From Mycobacterium sp. D16Q14 (GTDB taxonomy: Bacteria; Actinomycetota; Actinomycetes; Mycobacteriales; Mycobacteriaceae), in assembly GCA_002013415.1 (NCBI GenBank), contig MAEX01000008.1:1-64000 (forward strand): a DNA stretch of 64,000 bases. The letters are read 5' to 3'. The translations under genes and the position numbers were made by a program. Numbering within the stretch: the stretch's first letter is position 1; the number at the start of each line of letters is the position of its first letter. The notes beneath the pieces are model-generated. The model searched no databases. It was not told the origin of the DNA and saw only the letters and a program-made list of their open reading frames with translations. This document shows positions 48,957 to 57,609 of this stretch, in pieces.

Positions 48957-50467
48957 GCGCGTGACAGGCTGCGTGTGTACAGCGTGGAGCCCGCGGCATC
49001 GCACAGCGTGACGATCAGATCGCCGCTTTCGCCGTCGATGTCTATCTGTCCGAAATGCTGGTAGCCGTCCAGCGGCGACTGCTGATCGGGCCGTGCCGCG
49101 TGGACGAAATCTGCTCGCGGGCCGAAGGTTCCGTCGAGCGGCTTCTCCTGGCCGGCGCCGGCGTTCAGTGGGCCCGACACGAATTCCCAGAACGGATCGA
49201 AGTCCGTGAAGGCGGCGCGCGCGGGTGAGTACTCGTGCGCCGCGGTGTAGTGCACATCGGCCGTCAGCCACACCACGTTGCGAACCTGTCGCGCCTTGAG
49301 CTGCGAGAGAATATGCGCCAGTTCGGTTTCCCGCCCGAGCGGGGGGCCGTTATCGCCGTTGGCGACGGCCTCGAAATCTGTCTTGCCGTCGGGTACCACC
49401 AGTGCGAGCGGCAGGTCGTTGGCGACGATCTTCCATACGGCCTTCGAGGACGCCATGGCGTTGATCAGCCATTCGGTTTGGCGGGTACCGAAGATTGCGC
49501 CGTGCTGCTGCCGGTTCGGGGAGTTGGGGTCCTTGTAGCTGCGCATGTCGAGAATGAATACGTCCAACAGCGGACCGTATGAGAACCGTTGGTATACAAG
49601 ACCATCTACGGCCTCGCGGGGTTCGGTCGGTTGCCACTCGTGGAATGCCCGGTGTCCGTACTGCGCGAGTACGTCGACTCTCTTTTCGGTGTACTTGTCG
49701 TTGTCGAGAATCTCCCCGGGATACCAGTTGTTGATCACCTCGTGGTCATCCCACTGCACAAGTTGCGGCACGTGTGCGTTGAAGTATCGGTAGTTGGCAT
49801 CGGTGAGGTTGTAGGCGTGTTGACCGCGATACTGTTCGAGGGTCTGTGCGACAGCGCTTTTCGCCTCCGACACCTGATTTCGCCAGACCCGTCCGTCGGG
49901 CAACGTCAGTGTCTCCGGAATCGGCACGTCGGCGTACACCGTGTCCCCGCTGTGGATGAAGAACTGCGGATTTCGGTCCGCCATGGTGCGGAAGATCCTC
50001 ATTCCGCCGACATCCGGATTGATGCCGAACCCCTGTCCGGCGACATCGCCCGACCAGATCAGCCGCACATTTCCTGCGGTCGTCGGTGCAGTCCGAAAGA
50101 CGCCGGTGACAGGCTCGCTCAGTGAGCCCTCCGAGTCGAGTGTCACCCGGTAATGCACCTCGGTGTCGGCGGGCAGGCCCGTGAGGCGTAGCCGGCCGGT
50201 CCCGTCCGATTCCGGCGTGAGCACCGGCCCGGTGAAACGTCGTGTATCCGAAAAGCTTTCGGTGGCAGCCGTTTCGACGATCATGGTGGCAGGGCGATCC
50301 GAGCGGGCCCAGATCACCGCGCCGTCGGTGCGGGGGAATCCGCTGGCCACCCCGTGGGTAAGCCTGGGCCGCGCTGTCACCAACGTCGGCCCGCACGCGC
50401 CGGCCGGAGCCACCGCGAGTCCCAGTAGGGCGGCCCGCAAGACGGTGCGGCGCGGGATGGCTGTCAT
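48953..50467 (-). CDS. PhoD-like alkaline phosphatase, Tat/lipoprotein signal
   Basis: Exported phosphodiesterase/phosphatase. The 504-aa product from ATG 50467 has a twin-arginine start ([20 protein letters not shown]) and a lipobox-like AGAC, so Tat export with lipidation is likely. Metal-site motifs of the PhoD family are clear: [38 protein letters not shown] and [13 protein letters not shown]. It converges on glmM, overlapping by 4 nt. Probably expressed for phosphate scavenging. Confidence 0.9.
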   Translation of the reverse strand: MTAIPRRTVLRAALLGLAVAPAGACGPTLVTARPRLTHGVASGFPRTDGAVIWARSDRPATMIVETAATESFSDTRRFTGPVLTPESDGTGRLRLTGLPADTEVHYRVTLDSEGSLSEPVTGVFRTAPTTAGNVRLIWSGDVAGQGFGINPDVGGMRIFRTMADRNPQFFIHSGDTVYADVPIPETLTLPDGRVWRNQVSEAKSAVAQTLEQYRGQHAYNLTDANYRYFNAHVPQLVQWDDHEVINNWYPGEILDNDKYTEKRVDVLAQYGHRAFHEWQPTEPREAVDGLVYQRFSYGPLLDVFILDMRSYKDPNSPNRQQHGAIFGTRQTEWLINAMASSKAVWKIVANDLPLALVVPDGKTDFEAVANGDNGPPLGRETELAHILSQLKARQVRNVVWLTADVHYTAAHEYSPARAAFTDFDPFWEFVSGPLNAGAGQEKPLDGTFGPRADFVHAARPDQQSPLDGYQHFGQIDIDGESGDLIVTLCDAAGSTLYTRSLSRA

Positions 50468-50527
50468 CCCACCACTTTCCGGGTGCCGCACGAACACACG
50501 CCGAACGCTACGCGAACGGCGGGCGAA

Positions 50528-51565
50528 TCAGAGCAGCTCGCGCAGTGCCTCGACATGCTTGATCCGGCCTGCTGAATCGGCGGCGAGCGGTGCCACATTG
50601 AGGGTCGTGACACCCGCCTCCTTGAAGGCCGCTACCCGTTCGGCGACAAAGCTCTTCGGCCCGATGAGGGAGATGTTTCTGACCAGATCGTCGGGTACCG
50701 CGTCGGTTGCCTCGGCCTTCTTGCCTGCCAGGTAGAGCTCCTGGATGCGGTCGGCTTCCTTGCCAAACCCGTAGGCGGTCGCGAGGTTGTGATAGAAGTT
50801 CTTGCCCTTGGCGCCCATGCCGCCGATGTACAGCGCCAGGCTCGGCTTGACGAACCCGTACAGCGCCTCGACGTCATCGCCGATGGCAAGAGCTGGGCCT
50901 GCGTAGACCTCAAGGTCGCCGAGCGACGGATCGCGCTTGGCCTTGCCCTCGGCCAGGGAGGCGCCCCATACGTCATGGGCCTTCTCCGGAAGGAAGAAGA
51001 TGGGCTGCCAGCCCTCGGCGATCTCCGCGGTCAGTGCCACGTTCTTGGGTCCAAGAGCGGCAATGAGCACCGGAATACGCTCGCGCACAGGGTGATTGAT
51101 CAGCTTCAGGGCCTTGCCCAGGCCGGTGCCCTGCTCGGGAGGCAGCGGCACGGTGAAGTACTTGCCCTCGAACTCCAGGCGTTCACGACGCCATACCTTG
51201 CGGCAGATCTCGACCGTCTCACGAGTGCGGCCCAGGGGAGCGTCGTACTTCACGCCGTGGAATCCCTCGATGACCTGAGGGCCCGAGGCGCCGATGCCGA
51301 GGACGAACCGGCCGTTGGAGACGTAGTCCAGTCCGGCCGCCGTCATCGCCAGCAGGGTGGGGGTGCGGGTGTACAGCTGGAAGATGCCCGACGCGAGCTT
51401 TACGGTGGATGTCTTGGCGGCGAGATATCCGAGCTGGCTCGCGGCGTCGTACGAGTAGGCCTCGGCGACGAACGCGATGTCCAGTCCGACTTTCTCCAGC
51501 TCAGCGAGCTCGTCAACGACTTCGGTGAATCCGCCGGCGTAGCTCAGTGTGGTTCCAATGTGCAT
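50528..51565 (-). CDS. LLM-class F420-type oxidoreductase
   Basis: 345-aa luciferase-like TIM barrel. MHIGTTLSYAGGFTEVVDEL opens the barrel; AFVAEAYSYDAASQLGYLAA, VKLASGIFQLYTRTPTLLAM and GRFVLGIGASGPQVIEGF are characteristic of the F420-dependent subfamily. The substrate is unknown. It stands alone on the minus strand, divergent from the EspC-like operon; its start is ~60 nt from that operon's promoter. Confidence 0.88.
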   Translation of the reverse strand: MHIGTTLSYAGGFTEVVDELAELEKVGLDIAFVAEAYSYDAASQLGYLAAKTSTVKLASGIFQLYTRTPTLLAMTAAGLDYVSNGRFVLGIGASGPQVIEGFHGVKYDAPLGRTRETVEICRKVWRRERLEFEGKYFTVPLPPEQGTGLGKALKLINHPVRERIPVLIAALGPKNVALTAEIAEGWQPIFFLPEKAHDVWGASLAEGKAKRDPSLGDLEVYAGPALAIGDDVEALYGFVKPSLALYIGGMGAKGKNFYHNLATAYGFGKEADRIQELYLAGKKAEATDAVPDDLVRNISLIGPKSFVAERVAAFKEAGVTTLNVAPLAADSAGRIKHVEALRELL

Positions 51566-51633
51566 GCAGCGACCCTATCCGACCAAGCGGTTGAACGGGA
51601 AGATGCATGATCCACAGATCGGTGAAAAAAGAT

Positions 51634-51664
51634 GGAACCGGAATTGGTATGCACCCGTCGTAGT
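51634..51664 (+). promoter_or_regulatory. ECF-sigma-type promoter of the EspC-like operon
   Basis: GGAACC (51634-51639), a 19-nt gap and CGTAGT (51659-51664) repeat the esxU promoter. The 15-mer AAAAAGATGGAACCG at 51626-51640 is identical to 45536-45550, and TCGTA falls at the same distance. The ATG at 51669 is 7 nt after TCGTA, exactly where transcription should begin, and has no Shine-Dalgarno, so a leaderless mRNA is likely. Confidence 0.65.
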
Positions 51665-51668
51665 CAAT

Positions 51669-51977
51669 ATGGGAGAAACCTCGATCAATGTCGCTGGTGT
51701 CCGGGGGGTCGCTGGGGAGTTCGACAGCGTGGCAGATGAGCTGAACAAAGCGATTACGCAGTTGCGTGGTTTGTCCTTCGGCGGGGCATCGGCCGGTCAG
51801 TGGCACACCGCTAAGGGTGATGACGTCAGGAACGGTCTTCACGAGGTGGTCGCCCATCTCGAGAATTGGCAGCGCACCAACACCGCGATCGCCGAGCAGC
51901 TCCGTGCGACCGCGCAACGGTATGCCGATCGCGATGCCAAGAACAAGGCCAGGATGGCTGCGACCAATGGCCGGTAA
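51669..51977 (+). CDS. EspC/EspF-like putative ESX substrate
   Basis: 102-aa, almost wholly helical protein: MGETSINVAGVRGVAGEFDS, then a Trp turn QWHTAKGDDV and a C-terminal helix ENWQRTNTAIAEQLRATAQR. Length and pattern resemble EspC-type ESX substrates (PF10824) and the ~103-aa M. tuberculosis Rv3440c at the syntenic place. The open frame extends upstream to 51549, but that part contains the promoter, so the ATG at 51669 is chosen. It overlaps the next gene by 11 nt. Family assignment is moderate, by eye. Confidence 0.65.
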   Translation: MGETSINVAGVRGVAGEFDSVADELNKAITQLRGLSFGGASAGQWHTAKGDDVRNGLHEVVAHLENWQRTNTAIAEQLRATAQRYADRDAKNKARMAATNGR

Positions 51978-53610
51978 ATACGACATCGAGTCGCTGCGCA
52001 GCGAGGGAATCCAGGCGATCGCGAACTCGCAGAACTACACGACCACCGCGATCCGGGGAAACGGGAAGTCGCCGATCACGATCACCAACCCGGACCTCAC
52101 CGCCAACGAGCGTCAGCTGTTCGATTGGTACGACATGGATGCCGGCATGGATCTGAACAAGCTCGGCGCGGATCTCGAGCTGTTCAAGAGCGCGGTAACC
52201 ACCATGAAGGCCGCGGCCGAGCGTCAGCACGGGCAGCTGCAGCAGCTCATGGGGATGTGGGAAGGCAAAGGTTCGGAGGCTGCTAACCAATTCCTCAGGA
52301 CGCACAACTCCACTGCCGACGCGGTGACCAAGGAGTTCGGGCAGGTATCCACCGGTCTGGATGGGCTGCGCGAAGCGCTGTGGACCATCGTCGATCTGAA
52401 GAAGCAGGCATCGACCATGGTCGATGGGCTGGTCACCGACCGCGCGTCCTTCGACAGTGCCGTCGCGACCTACAAGACCGGCACCGGCGACAAGTCTGTC
52501 GCCGACGAGACCAACGCGACGAAGATCGGGCCGCATGTTCAGCAGAACATCGAGGGCAAATGGCTGCCCGCGATGAAGCTTGCCTGGGGTAAGGGCGGCG
52601 AGGCGTACGACACCTTCACCAACGCGCTGAAGCAGGAGCTGCCTCCGGAGTTCAAGAACCCGCCCGGCCAGCTCGGGCCCGAGTACGACGCGGATACCGA
52701 GCCTCAGCAGAACCCCGCGGACAGGGGCAAGGACAAGGGCAAGGGCGGTGAGCAGGAGCCCGGCGCCAGCGGCGGCGGTCAGAACAGTGGCGCCAGCGGT
52801 TCCGCCAGCGGCGCCGCGGGTGGCGGCATGCAAGGCTCGGCCACGCCGGCATCCGCGATGGGTGCCCAGGGCGGCCAGATGTCCGGTGGCGGGCAGCAGG
52901 GTGCCGGGCAGGGACAAGGACAGCAGGGCATGGACCCGAGCCAGATCGTCAGTGGCCTGACTGGCGCCATGACGGGTGCGCTGGGATCGATCGGCCAGGC
53001 GGCGAGCGGAATTGTCAGCGCGATCACCGAGGGCCTCTCCAACATCCCGTTCGACCAGATGGGGCAGGGCGGCGAGCCAGGCCCAGGCGACGAGAAGCCC
53101 GACGACAAGATCGACGGCAAGGCCGACGAGGCCGCCGACAAGAAGGAGCCGGACGCCAGGATGGCGGCGGCCAAGGACGCTGCGATCCAGGAGGCCCGCA
53201 CCGATGCGGGGGCAACGTTCGCCACGGATGGCAAGCCGCTCCAGGGCCCGGGCGTTCAGTTGGCGGGGGCGAGCGGACCGGACGCCACACTGGCCCCTGC
53301 GGGCCAGACCGCCCCGGGCGCACCGCTTGGCACGACGCCGCCGGGGGGTGCGGTTCCTCCGTCCACCGGCGGCTTCCCTGGGGCGCAACCCGCGGGCTCG
53401 ATGGCGCCGATGAGCCCACCACCGATTCACGCGCAACAACCGGCCGCCTCGCCTCAGCAGCCCGAGCCTCAACCTGCCGCGGCGCAGCCTTCACCCGTGC
53501 CATCGGTGGGTCCCACCAGCCCGTCGGCGCGGCCTCAGGCCGCAGGGACCGATGCCGGCGAGACGCCGTGTGAGATTGCCGCCGACGAGCTGCCCAAGGC
53601 CGGACGATGA
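51967..53610 (+). CDS. long WXG-type protein with Gly/Pro/Gln-rich tail, putative ESX substrate
   Basis: The 547-aa product from ATG 51967 has a ~235-residue helical N-terminal region with the WXG turn Trp98-Glu-Gly100 (LMGMWEGKGSEAANQFLR). A low-complexity part rich in Gly, Ala, Gln and Pro follows (NSGASGSASGAAGGGMQGS; QQGAGQGQGQQGMDPSQ), a short amphipathic segment (IVSGLTGAMTGALGSIGQAA), an acidic/Lys stretch and a Pro-rich C-terminus. This is the plan of EspA/EspB-like secreted proteins and fits M. tuberculosis Rv3439c (Ala/Pro-rich). It is probably exported with the preceding EspC-like protein by ESX-4; not proven. Confidence 0.65.
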   Translation: MAGKYDIESLRSEGIQAIANSQNYTTTAIRGNGKSPITITNPDLTANERQLFDWYDMDAGMDLNKLGADLELFKSAVTTMKAAAERQHGQLQQLMGMWEGKGSEAANQFLRTHNSTADAVTKEFGQVSTGLDGLREALWTIVDLKKQASTMVDGLVTDRASFDSAVATYKTGTGDKSVADETNATKIGPHVQQNIEGKWLPAMKLAWGKGGEAYDTFTNALKQELPPEFKNPPGQLGPEYDADTEPQQNPADRGKDKGKGGEQEPGASGGGQNSGASGSASGAAGGGMQGSATPASAMGAQGGQMSGGGQQGAGQGQGQQGMDPSQIVSGLTGAMTGALGSIGQAASGIVSAITEGLSNIPFDQMGQGGEPGPGDEKPDDKIDGKADEAADKKEPDARMAAAKDAAIQEARTDAGATFATDGKPLQGPGVQLAGASGPDATLAPAGQTAPGAPLGTTPPGGAVPPSTGGFPGAQPAGSMAPMSPPPIHAQQPAASPQQPEPQPAAAQPSPVPSVGPTSPSARPQAAGTDAGETPCEIAADELPKAGR

Positions 53611-53837
53611 TCGATATCACCGACGCACTCGCGGGAATCGTCTCGGATTTCGAGAGCACGCTTGACCAGCTGCGCGACGAGGCCGACGCGGCTCGCGACG
53701 AGATCCTGCCCGGCGAACAGATGCCCGCGATAACCGTGAAATCCGTTCACGAGTTTCAGATGCCCACACAGGTCCACGTGAACGAGTCCGATTTCGACGA
53801 GGACGACCTGTACCGCTGGCAGCGGTGGAGGCGCTGA
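53607..53837 (+). CDS. 76-aa hypothetical protein, third gene of the EspC-like operon
   Basis: ATG 53607 overlaps the previous stop (ATGA). The product is acidic (MIDITDALAGIVSDFESTLD; ESDFDEDDLYRWQRWRR) with a heptad-like helical first half, a beta-prone middle (QMPAITVKSVHEFQMPTQVH) and an abrupt aromatic/basic end. No signal peptide, membrane segment or family is recognised. By position it could be a chaperone or small partner of the two putative substrates, as EspG/EspL-type helpers are elsewhere. That is inference. Confidence 0.6.
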   Translation: MIDITDALAGIVSDFESTLDQLRDEADAARDEILPGEQMPAITVKSVHEFQMPTQVHVNESDFDEDDLYRWQRWRR

Positions 53838-54704
53838 CTAGCGCAGCAGCGACTGCACGCGATCGATCTCGCTGATCTCCAGTTCGGCTACGTCGGGAAG
53901 CGAGGTGTTCGGCAGCTCCGCCGTGGCATCCGCGAAGTCCCGGTAGCGCTTGTCGCCCGCCAGTTGGAACAGCAGATAGCCGGTCAGCAGGGCGCGAGTG
54001 TTGCGCTGGGTTGCCCGGTTCGACCCGCCGAGCCCGACAAACCTACGCAGCCAGCTGTGTTCCGGTAGCCCACCGGATTTCGCCTTGGCGACATTTCGCA
54101 GATCGGCACCCGGCCACGCCCGCGACAGAGCCAGGGCATTAGAGCGCAGCGATTGGGTGTCCTCGGCGCTCGTCACCACGAGTCCGGGGATGGTCAGCGC
54201 GGCCGCGCTGTTCTCCACGGGTGGCTGGGTCTGGCTGGGAAACAGTGCGACGACGGCCTTAGCCCCCGAGGGTCGATTCTTCTTGTCCGCCGGCACCGTA
54301 GACCGGGTCGCCGCGAAGACCGCCGCCGAGGCGCCCAGCCCGTGCCCCGCGAGCGCGAGCTTCGTCGGGTGCACGCTGATCTTGCCGTCGCCAAGCCGCA
54401 CCCGGGTCACAATCTCGAGCGTTGTGGCCAAGTCGGCAGCCAGGTTCAGGTGTGACGGGATCAACCCCTTCTCGGTATCGGGGGCGGCCGCGACGATTCC
54501 CCAGGACGCGAGGTGTTCCAGGGTCGCTCGATATTTGTCCGTACCGGTCAGCCAGTCGTGTCCAAACGCCACCGCAGGCAGATTAAAGCCGGAATCCGGT
54601 GTGTAGACGACGCCGGTTACCCCCGCGAAGGCCAGGTCGCCACGCAGAACCTTGTGCGGACCGCGGCGGGTCAGGGCTTTGAATAGCGTGCGGGTACTCG
54701 CCAT
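53838..54704 (-). CDS. alpha/beta-hydrolase-fold protein without nucleophile serine
   Basis: The 288-aa product resembles dienelactone-hydrolase/PHB-depolymerase-like folds: GVVYTPDSGFNLPAVAFGHD, then a nucleophile elbow LALAGHGLGASAAVFAA in which the expected Ser of GHSxG is Gly. A downstream IPGLVVTSAEDTQSL strand normally carries the catalytic Asp region. The missing Ser suggests a non-enzymatic or altered role. An orthologue lies beside the Rv3439c/Rv3440c pair in M. tuberculosis (Rv3438, from memory). It ends 1 nt after the 76-aa gene, convergent. Confidence 0.75.
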   Translation of the reverse strand: MASTRTLFKALTRRGPHKVLRGDLAFAGVTGVVYTPDSGFNLPAVAFGHDWLTGTDKYRATLEHLASWGIVAAAPDTEKGLIPSHLNLAADLATTLEIVTRVRLGDGKISVHPTKLALAGHGLGASAAVFAATRSTVPADKKNRPSGAKAVVALFPSQTQPPVENSAAALTIPGLVVTSAEDTQSLRSNALALSRAWPGADLRNVAKAKSGGLPEHSWLRRFVGLGGSNRATQRNTRALLTGYLLFQLAGDKRYRDFADATAELPNTSLPDVAELEISEIDRVQSLLR

Positions 54705-54769
54705 GGCATGACCGTAGCGGATCGTTGCCGTTACGGACTGCAGCGGGAACTGAACTACCCTGGTGGGCT

Positions 54770-56635
54770 ATGTGCGGAATCGTCGGGTACGTCGGCCACC
54801 GGGACGCCCTTGGTGTCGTCCTTGAGGCGCTGCGGCGGCTCGAGTACCGGGGCTACGACTCCGCAGGAGTTGCACTGGCCGACGGCAGCGGCGGTCTCCT
54901 GGTGCAGCGGAAGGCCGGCAGGCTGGCCAACCTGGAGTCCGCGATCGCGGAATCCGGCGAATCCTTCGCCGCGACGACGGGGATGGGGCACACCCGCTGG
55001 GCCACCCACGGTGCTCCCACCGATCGCAACGCCCACCCGCATCAGGACGCGAGCAGCAAGGTGGCGGTGGTCCACAACGGGATCATCGAGAACTTCCCGG
55101 CGCTGCGCGCTGAGCTGGAGGCCGCTGGCGTCGAGTTCGCCAGTGACACCGACACCGAGGTGGCCGTGCATCTGGTGGCGCGCCAGTACGAATCCGGAGA
55201 TACGGCCGGCGACTTCGTGGCGTCGGTGCAGGCCGTCGTGCGACGGCTGGAGGGGCATTTCACCCTCGTCTTCTCCCACGCCGACGACCCGGGCACGATC
55301 GTGGCCGCACGCCGGTCCACCCCGCTGGTCGTCGGCATCGGCGACGGCGAGATGTTCCTGGGGTCGGATGTGGCCGCATTCATCGAATACACCCGGGAAG
55401 CCGTCGAACTGGGGCAGGACCAGGTTGTGGTCATCACGGCCGATGGTTACCGCATCACCGACTTCGCGGGTAACGACGACACCGGCAACGCCCGGGTGTT
55501 CACGATCGATTGGGACCTGTCGGCCGCGGAAAAGGGCGGTTACGAGTACTTCATGCTCAAGGAGATCGCCGAACAGCCGGCGGCGGTGTCCGACACCTTG
55601 TTGGGGCACTTCGACCTCGGCCGGATTGTGCTCGACGAGCAGCGGCTCTCCGATCAGGAACTGCGCGATATCGACAAGGTGTTCGTGGTGGCCTGCGGTA
55701 CGGCATTCCACTCAGGTCTGTTGGCCAAGTACGCCATCGAGCACTGGACACGGCTGCCCGTGGAGATCGAGCTCGCGAGCGAATTCCGCTACCGCGACCC
55801 GGTTTTGGATCGCAGCACACTGGTCGTCGCAATCTCGCAGTCAGGTGAGACAGCGGACACCCTGGAAGCGGTGCGGCACGCCAAGGAGCAGAAGGCCAAG
55901 GTGCTGGCCGTCTGCAATACCAACGGTTCACAGATTCCCCGTGAGTGCGATGCGGTGTTGTACACGCGGGCCGGGCCGGAGATCGGTGTCGCCGCGACAA
56001 AGACGTTCCTTGCGCAGGTGACCGCCAATTACATTGTGGGCCTTGCTTTGGCGCAGGCACGCGGGACCAAGTATCCGGACGAGGTGGCGCGCGAATACCA
56101 CGAGCTGGAGGCCATGCCGGAATTGATCCAGCGCGTTATCGATGCGATGGATCCGGTCGCCGAGCTTGCGCGCCAGTACGCGCGGTCCTCCAGCATCCTG
56201 TTCCTGGGGCGCCATGTCGGATACCCGGTGGCACTTGAAGGTGCGCTCAAGCTTAAGGAACTGGCGTACATGCATGCCGAGGGCTTCGCGGCTGGGGAGC
56301 TCAAGCATGGGCCGATCGCGCTGATCGAAGAGGGGCTGCCGGTCATCGTGGTGATGCCGTCGCCCAAGGGCATGGGGTTGTTGCATTCCAAGCTGCTCAG
56401 CAACATTCGTGAGATACAGGCCCGCGGCGCGCGGACGATCGTCATCGCCGAGGAGGGCGATGAGACGATTCGGCCGTACGCGGACCATCTCATCGAGATT
56501 CCGGCGGTGTCAACGTTGTACCAACCGCTGCTGTCCACGATTCCGATGCAGGTATTCGCCGCGGCGGTCGCGCAGGCTCGTGGGTATGACGTGGATAAGC
56601 CACGCAACCTGGCCAAGTCGGTAACCGTCGAATAG
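54770..56635 (+). CDS. glmS: glutamine-fructose-6-phosphate aminotransferase (isomerizing)
   Basis: First step of UDP-GlcNAc synthesis. The 621-aa product starts MCGIVGYVGHRDALGVVLEA with the N-terminal nucleophile Cys2. The glutaminase domain includes GMGHTRWATHGAPTDRNAHP. Two SIS domains follow: FVVACGTAFHSGLLAKY, VVAISQSGETADTLEA and LGRHVGYPVALEGALKLKEL. It ends KPRNLAKSVTVE. No glmS ribozyme-like leader is expected or seen; the gap to the divergent hydrolase is 65 bp. Confidence 0.97.
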   Translation: MCGIVGYVGHRDALGVVLEALRRLEYRGYDSAGVALADGSGGLLVQRKAGRLANLESAIAESGESFAATTGMGHTRWATHGAPTDRNAHPHQDASSKVAVVHNGIIENFPALRAELEAAGVEFASDTDTEVAVHLVARQYESGDTAGDFVASVQAVVRRLEGHFTLVFSHADDPGTIVAARRSTPLVVGIGDGEMFLGSDVAAFIEYTREAVELGQDQVVVITADGYRITDFAGNDDTGNARVFTIDWDLSAAEKGGYEYFMLKEIAEQPAAVSDTLLGHFDLGRIVLDEQRLSDQELRDIDKVFVVACGTAFHSGLLAKYAIEHWTRLPVEIELASEFRYRDPVLDRSTLVVAISQSGETADTLEAVRHAKEQKAKVLAVCNTNGSQIPRECDAVLYTRAGPEIGVAATKTFLAQVTANYIVGLALAQARGTKYPDEVAREYHELEAMPELIQRVIDAMDPVAELARQYARSSSILFLGRHVGYPVALEGALKLKELAYMHAEGFAAGELKHGPIALIEEGLPVIVVMPSPKGMGLLHSKLLSNIREIQARGARTIVIAEEGDETIRPYADHLIEIPAVSTLYQPLLSTIPMQVFAAAVAQARGYDVDKPRNLAKSVTVE

Positions 56636-56656
56636 CGGCAGCCGTAGGCCGTCTGC

Positions 56657-57609
56657 ATGAATTCCGTTGCGGTACCTGTGCATCGCGTCGGAAAACATTG
56701 GGCCGCTGAGAAGGTGGGGCATTTTGCGGACGATGCGGCGTTCGGCAGGTTCGTGCGGGCATATCTGCGCGGAATGGATGACCTGCCTGCCGTGACGTCC
56801 AGTGCGGACATTGACACTCGGCTAGGGACTGTGCGGGCGTACAGATTTGGGTCAGCGCCGGGAACTCCGCTGGTGTTGCTTCCGGGCCGGAACGCTTCCA
56901 CCCCCATGTGGCGCGCCAACCTGGCATCGCTGATCACGCGGCGTACCGTTTACCCCTGGATCTGCTTGGGGAGGCCGGTATGAGCGTGCAGCACAAGGCG
57001 ATCACCGGTGCCGAGGATCAGGCTGCTTGGCTGGAGGACGCGCTCGCCGGACTCGAGCTCGACCGCGTACACATGCTCGGCCTGTCGATCGGCGGTTGGA
57101 ATGCCGTCAATCACGCAGTCCGATACCCAAACCGGCTTGCCTCGCTGACTCTGCTGGATCCGGCGATGACGTTCGCACCGGTCACCTGGAAGATGCTCGT
57201 GGTATCCCTCGGCGCGGCCGTCCCCGGTATGCCGCAGTGGCTCCGAAATCGCCTGTTGAGCTGGATTTCGGGCGGCGTACCGGTCGATGATTCGATGACC
57301 GAGGCCGCGCTGATTTCCTCCGGCATGCGAGATTTCGCGATGTATCTCCCCGTGCCGCGCCTGTTTACCGACGAGCAGCTCCGAGGGTTGAGATTGCCGG
57401 TGTTGGCGGTGATCGCGGGGCGCAGCATCGTCCACCGCCCCAAGCGGGCCGCGGACCGGGCACAACTGCTGCTGCCGCACGCGCGCATCCTGCGGCGGAG
57501 CGACGCCTCGCATGCACTCAACGGCGAGTTCCCGGAGCGGATTTCCGATGTCACCCACCCGTTCCTCGATGACGTTGACGGGGGAGCGAGGGGAGCTCGC
57601 AGTTCATGA
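56657..57609 (+). pseudogene. alpha/beta hydrolase, frameshifted
   Basis: The N-terminal 98 codons (frame of ATG 56657) give GTPLVLLPGRNASTPMWRAN and end with LITRRTVY at 56953. From 56956 the continuation is in another frame: LDLLGEAGMSVQHKAITG, the nucleophile elbow MLGLSIGGWNAVNHA, and the C-terminal RRSDASHALNGEFPERIS with the catalytic His. Between TAC (56951-56953) and CTG (56956) only CC remains where a codon is expected, so one base is missing. Restoring it would give a complete ~317-aa enzyme. Either a recent pseudogene or a sequencing error. The end overlaps nnr (ATGA). Confidence 0.8.

Noticed and set aside
51549..51668. Upstream in-frame extension of the EspC-like gene
   Set aside because: The extra 40 codons include the conserved promoter and are not protein-like; the ATG at 51669 gives the expected ~102-aa length.
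54705..54769. Possible glmS ribozyme/riboswitch
   Set aside because: The gap is only 65 bp and shows no ribozyme core; this class is known mainly from Firmicutes.
54708..56021. 437-codon plus-strand open frame overlapping glmS
   Set aside because: Arg/Ser/Pro-rich alternate frame of glmS; the glmS frame is unambiguous.
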